Origin: Paracoccus salipaludis
Lineage (GTDB): Bacteria > Pseudomonadota > Alphaproteobacteria > Rhodobacterales > Rhodobacteraceae
Assembly: GCF_002287065.1 (NCBI RefSeq)
Contig: NZ_NSJZ01000001.1
Location: 1 to 64,000 of the forward strand
Direction: 5' to 3'
Length of the DNA: 64,000 nt
Shown: positions 61,849 to 64,000 of the stretch, one piece after another
How the letters are laid out: every line of letters starts with the position of its first letter
Numbering within the stretch: the stretch's first letter is position 1
The notes under the pieces: model-generated
Told to the model about the DNA's origin: nothing
Seen by the model: only the letters and a program-made list of their open reading frames with translations
The model's database searches: none
Translations under genes and position numbers: made by a program

Positions 61849-63371
61849 GACCGTTCGATCAGGCTGCGCCCGGTCATCTCGGGCGGCGGGACCAGGCCCA
61901 TCAGGTCCAGCACCGTGGGCGCCACGTCGGCCAGCCGCCCGCCCTGGCGCAGGGACGCGCCCTGCGGGCCGCGGTAGACGATCACCGGCACGGGGTTCGT
62001 GGTGTGGGCGGTATGCGGGCCGCCTGTCGCAGGGTCCACCATCATCTCGCAGTTGCCGTGGTCGGCGATGACGACCGCCGCGCCACCGACGCGGTCCAGC
62101 GCCTCGACCATCCGGCCGAGGCCCCGGTCCACCGCCTCGCAGGCACGGATCGCCGCGGGCAGGCTGCCGGTGTGACCCACCATGTCGGGATTGGCGTAGT
62201 TGACCACGATCAGGTCGTAGCCCTCGCCGATGGCCTGCACCAGCCGGTCCGTGACCTCCCCGGCCGCCATTTCCGGGGCGAGGTCATAGGTCGCCACCCT
62301 GGGGCTCGAGGGCATGTGACGGTCCTCGCCGGGCTCGGGCGCCTCTTTCCCGCCGTTCAGGAAGAAGGTGACATGCGGGTATTTCTCGGTCTCGGCCAGC
62401 CGGAACTGGCGCAGCCCGTGCGAGGCCACCCAGGCGCCCAGCGTGTTCGCCACCTGCCGCTTGGGGTAGGCGGCAGTCATGAATTCGTCATGGCGCGTCG
62501 AGTAATCGACCATCCCCAGCACCCCGGACCAGGCGGGGCGGCCGGTCACGTCGAACTCGGCAAAGCCCGGCTGGGCGATGGCGGCCATGATCTCGCGCGC
62601 GCGGTCGGCGCGGAAGTTCAGGCAGAAGAAGCCATCGCCGTCCCGTGCGCCGGTGTAGCCGGGCAGGACGGTGGGGGCGATGAACTCGTCGGTCTCGCCG
62701 CGCGCATAGGCGTCGGAGACGGCGGTGGGCGCGTCGGCGGCATGAAGCCCCCGGCCGCGCACGATGGCGTCATAGGCGCGCGCCACCCGGTCCCAGCGGT
62801 TGTCCCGGTCCATCGCGTAATAGCGCCCCGTGACGGTGCCGACCGTGACGCCCTCGGGCAGGTTGCCCGCCAGTTCGGTGACAAATCCCAGCGCCGATTC
62901 GGGCGGCACGTCGCGCCCGTCCGTGATCGCGTGCAGCACGACCGGCAAACCCTGGTCCGCCACCGCCTTGCAGGCCGCGACCACATGGGCGATGTGGCCG
63001 TGCACCCCGCCGTCCGACACCACGCCCATCAGGTGCGCCGTGCCGCCCACGGCGCGCAACCGATCCACGAAGGTGCGGATGCCGGGGTTCTGAAAGAAGC
63101 TGCCGTCCTCGATCGCCAGGTCGATCTGGCCCAGGTCCATCGCCACCACGCGCCCCGCGCCGATGTTGGTGTGCCCCACCTCCGAGTTGCCCATCTGCCC
63201 GCGCGGCAGCCCCACGTCCGGGCCATAGGTGATCAGCGTCGCGCCGGGGCAGTCCCGCCGCAGCCGGTCCATGTTCGGGGTCGCGGCCTGGTCGGGGGCG
63301 CTGAAGTCGGGGCGGTCCGCGATCCCCCAGCCATCGAGGATGCAAAGGACGACGGGACGGGGGCTGGACAT
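61845..63371 (-). CDS. gpmI: 2,3-bisphosphoglycerate-independent phosphoglycerate mutase
   Basis: A 508-residue manganese enzyme of glycolysis/gluconeogenesis. The catalytic serine is Ser63 in RGQMGNSEVGHTNIGAGR. CILDGWG near 10-16 and the C-terminal metal site NPDMVGHTGSLPAA, VVIADHGNCEMM and TAHTTNPVP are intact. Normal length. ATG 63371 is chosen over a TTG two codons earlier. First gene of the gpmI-envC-ctpA-rppH operon. Confidence 0.96.
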   Translation of the reverse strand: MSSPRPVVLCILDGWGIADRPDFSAPDQAATPNMDRLRRDCPGATLITYGPDVGLPRGQMGNSEVGHTNIGAGRVVAMDLGQIDLAIEDGSFFQNPGIRTFVDRLRAVGGTAHLMGVVSDGGVHGHIAHVVAACKAVADQGLPVVLHAITDGRDVPPESALGFVTELAGNLPEGVTVGTVTGRYYAMDRDNRWDRVARAYDAIVRGRGLHAADAPTAVSDAYARGETDEFIAPTVLPGYTGARDGDGFFCLNFRADRAREIMAAIAQPGFAEFDVTGRPAWSGVLGMVDYSTRHDEFMTAAYPKRQVANTLGAWVASHGLRQFRLAETEKYPHVTFFLNGGKEAPEPGEDRHMPSSPRVATYDLAPEMAAGEVTDRLVQAIGEGYDLIVVNYANPDMVGHTGSLPAAIRACEAVDRGLGRMVEALDRVGGAAVVIADHGNCEMMVDPATGGPHTAHTTNPVPVIVYRGPQGASLRQGGRLADVAPTVLDLMGLVPPPEMTGRSLIERS

Positions 63372-63513
63372 GGACAACTTCTTTCGGCCGCGTGAAGTGC
63401 CGGGTTTTTACGGCCCCGCCCGCCAAGGGGCAAGGCGCGAGCCCGCAAGGGCGCGCCCTGCGCGTGACCTTGGGCGGGCGATGGCTTAAGCCGGGGGCGG
63501 ACCAACCCCGAGT

Positions 63514-63990
63514 ATGCCGATGCAAGCCTGCCCGCCCGTGGAACTGAAGGTGCTGGACGCCCGCCTGCGCGACTGGGGCCTGCCCGACTGGCAGACGCCC
63601 ATGGCGGCGGCACTGGACCTGCGCGCCTGCCTCGACGCGCCGCTGGCGCTGTATCCGCAGGCCCCGGCCGAGCTGGTGCGCTCGGGGATCGCCCTGCACA
63701 TGGCCGATCCGCATCTGGCGGCGGTGATCCTGCCCAGGTCGGGGCTGGGGCATCGCAAGGGGCTGGTGATGGGCAATGCGCTTGGCCTGATCGACGCCGA
63801 CTATACCGACGAGATCCTGATCAGCGCCTGGAACCGCAATCCGCCGGGCAGCGCGCCCATCCTGATCCAGCCCGGAGAGCGGATCGCGCAGATGCTGTTC
63901 GTTCCGGTGGTCCGCCCCGTGCTGACCGAGGTGGCCGAGTTCTCGCGCGGAAGCGAGCGGGCAGGCGGCTTCGGCTCGACGGGGGTCTGA
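63514..63990 (+). CDS. dut: dUTP diphosphatase
   Basis: A 158-residue trimeric dUTPase that keeps dUTP low and supplies dUMP. All five motifs are visible: AAALDLRAC (1), PRSGLGHRKG (2), GLIDADYTDEI (3), RIAQMLFVPV (4) and the C-terminal RGSERAGGFGSTGV (5). The start may be ATG 63514 or ATG 63520. It is divergent from gpmI, and the next gene probably begins one base after its stop. Confidence 0.95.
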   Translation: MPMQACPPVELKVLDARLRDWGLPDWQTPMAAALDLRACLDAPLALYPQAPAELVRSGIALHMADPHLAAVILPRSGLGHRKGLVMGNALGLIDADYTDEILISAWNRNPPGSAPILIQPGERIAQMLFVPVVRPVLTEVAEFSRGSERAGGFGSTGV

Positions 63991-63991
63991 G

Positions 63992-64000
63992 ATGCTGTGG
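63992..64000 (+). CDS. Possible start of the next gene (Met-Leu-Trp), cut by the window edge
   Basis: An ATG follows the dut stop by one base, the spacing seen in this window's coupled genes. Only three codons are visible, so no product can be named. Confidence 0.25.

Overview
The window is a gene-dense, high-GC chromosomal segment with no plasmid, phage or insertion-sequence genes. Gene content and order fit an alphaproteobacterium of the Rhodobacterales, probably close to Paracoccus/Rhodobacter. Evidence for this includes a petP/petR-like MarR plus response-regulator pair divergent from ilvE, a surE-pcm-nlpD run, a pcm-like/tolC/PopZ-like run, a DksA whose zinc-finger cysteines are mostly lost, and promoters of the TTG(C/A)-17-TA type. 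The assignment to genus is an inference.

Layout. 1-5.3 kb: the N-terminal 876 codons of SMC (running off the left edge), an lrgAB/cidAB-type pair, a small conserved Rhodobacterales protein and an EamA exporter. 5.4-9 kb: a tightly packed minus-strand operon of an MsbA-like ABC exporter, ygfZ and dinB. 9.2-12.2 kb: a class V aminotransferase converging on a TSUP/TIGR02186 pair. 12.3-19.9 kb: surE-pcm-nlpD, then the minus-strand run pcm-like/tolC/PopZ-like, then mog, a small membrane protein and rsmD. 20-24.3 kb: the dTDP-L-rhamnose operon rfbC-rfbB-[sulfotransferase-like]-rfbD-rfbA. 24.4-28.4 kb: petR/petP-like regulators, ilvE and prfC. 28.5-34.7 kb: osmC, EamA, dgt, erpA, a CorC/HlyC-type CBS membrane protein, a DUF421 protein and xthA. 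34.7-41.3 kb: a PPDK-family protein with a shortened N-terminal half, a SleB-type hydrolase, and folB-folP-glmM. 41.4-52.5 kb: a flavin monooxygenase, dksA, a lone MoxR ATPase, a FemAB/GNAT-like enzyme, a 1019-residue propeller-RTX protein, argB, sixA, an L,D-transpeptidase and an RsbU-type phosphatase/response regulator. 53-64 kb: ilvA, argG, tRNA-Cys, an MltB-type transglycosylase, a second DUF421 protein (with a zinc ribbon), and the operon gpmI-envC-ctpA-rppH, followed by dut.

Functional themes. Many genes act on the envelope or peptidoglycan: nlpD, envC, ctpA, the MltB-like enzyme, the SleB-like hydrolase, the L,D-transpeptidase, glmM, rmlCBDA, tolC and the RTX protein. Both LytM-type proteins (NlpD-like and EnvC-like) lack the metal-binding residues and so look like amidase activators. 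Amino-acid genes (ilvE, ilvA, argB, argG) and folate genes (folB, folP) are scattered single genes or short operons.

The most interesting non-coding signals are four. One is a five-copy dispersed intergenic element, a GC-rich hairpin followed by a GGATA..GGACGAAGAAGAAG-like tail. The second is a set of promoters whose -10 box ends only 6-8 bases before a start codon that lacks a Shine-Dalgarno site, implying leaderless mRNAs. The third is a perfect 9-bp inverted repeat straddling the -10 box of the MltB-like gene. The fourth is hairpins at convergent gene junctions that contain the stop codons. I found no clearly novel multi-gene defence or biosynthetic system; this is mostly core chromosome.
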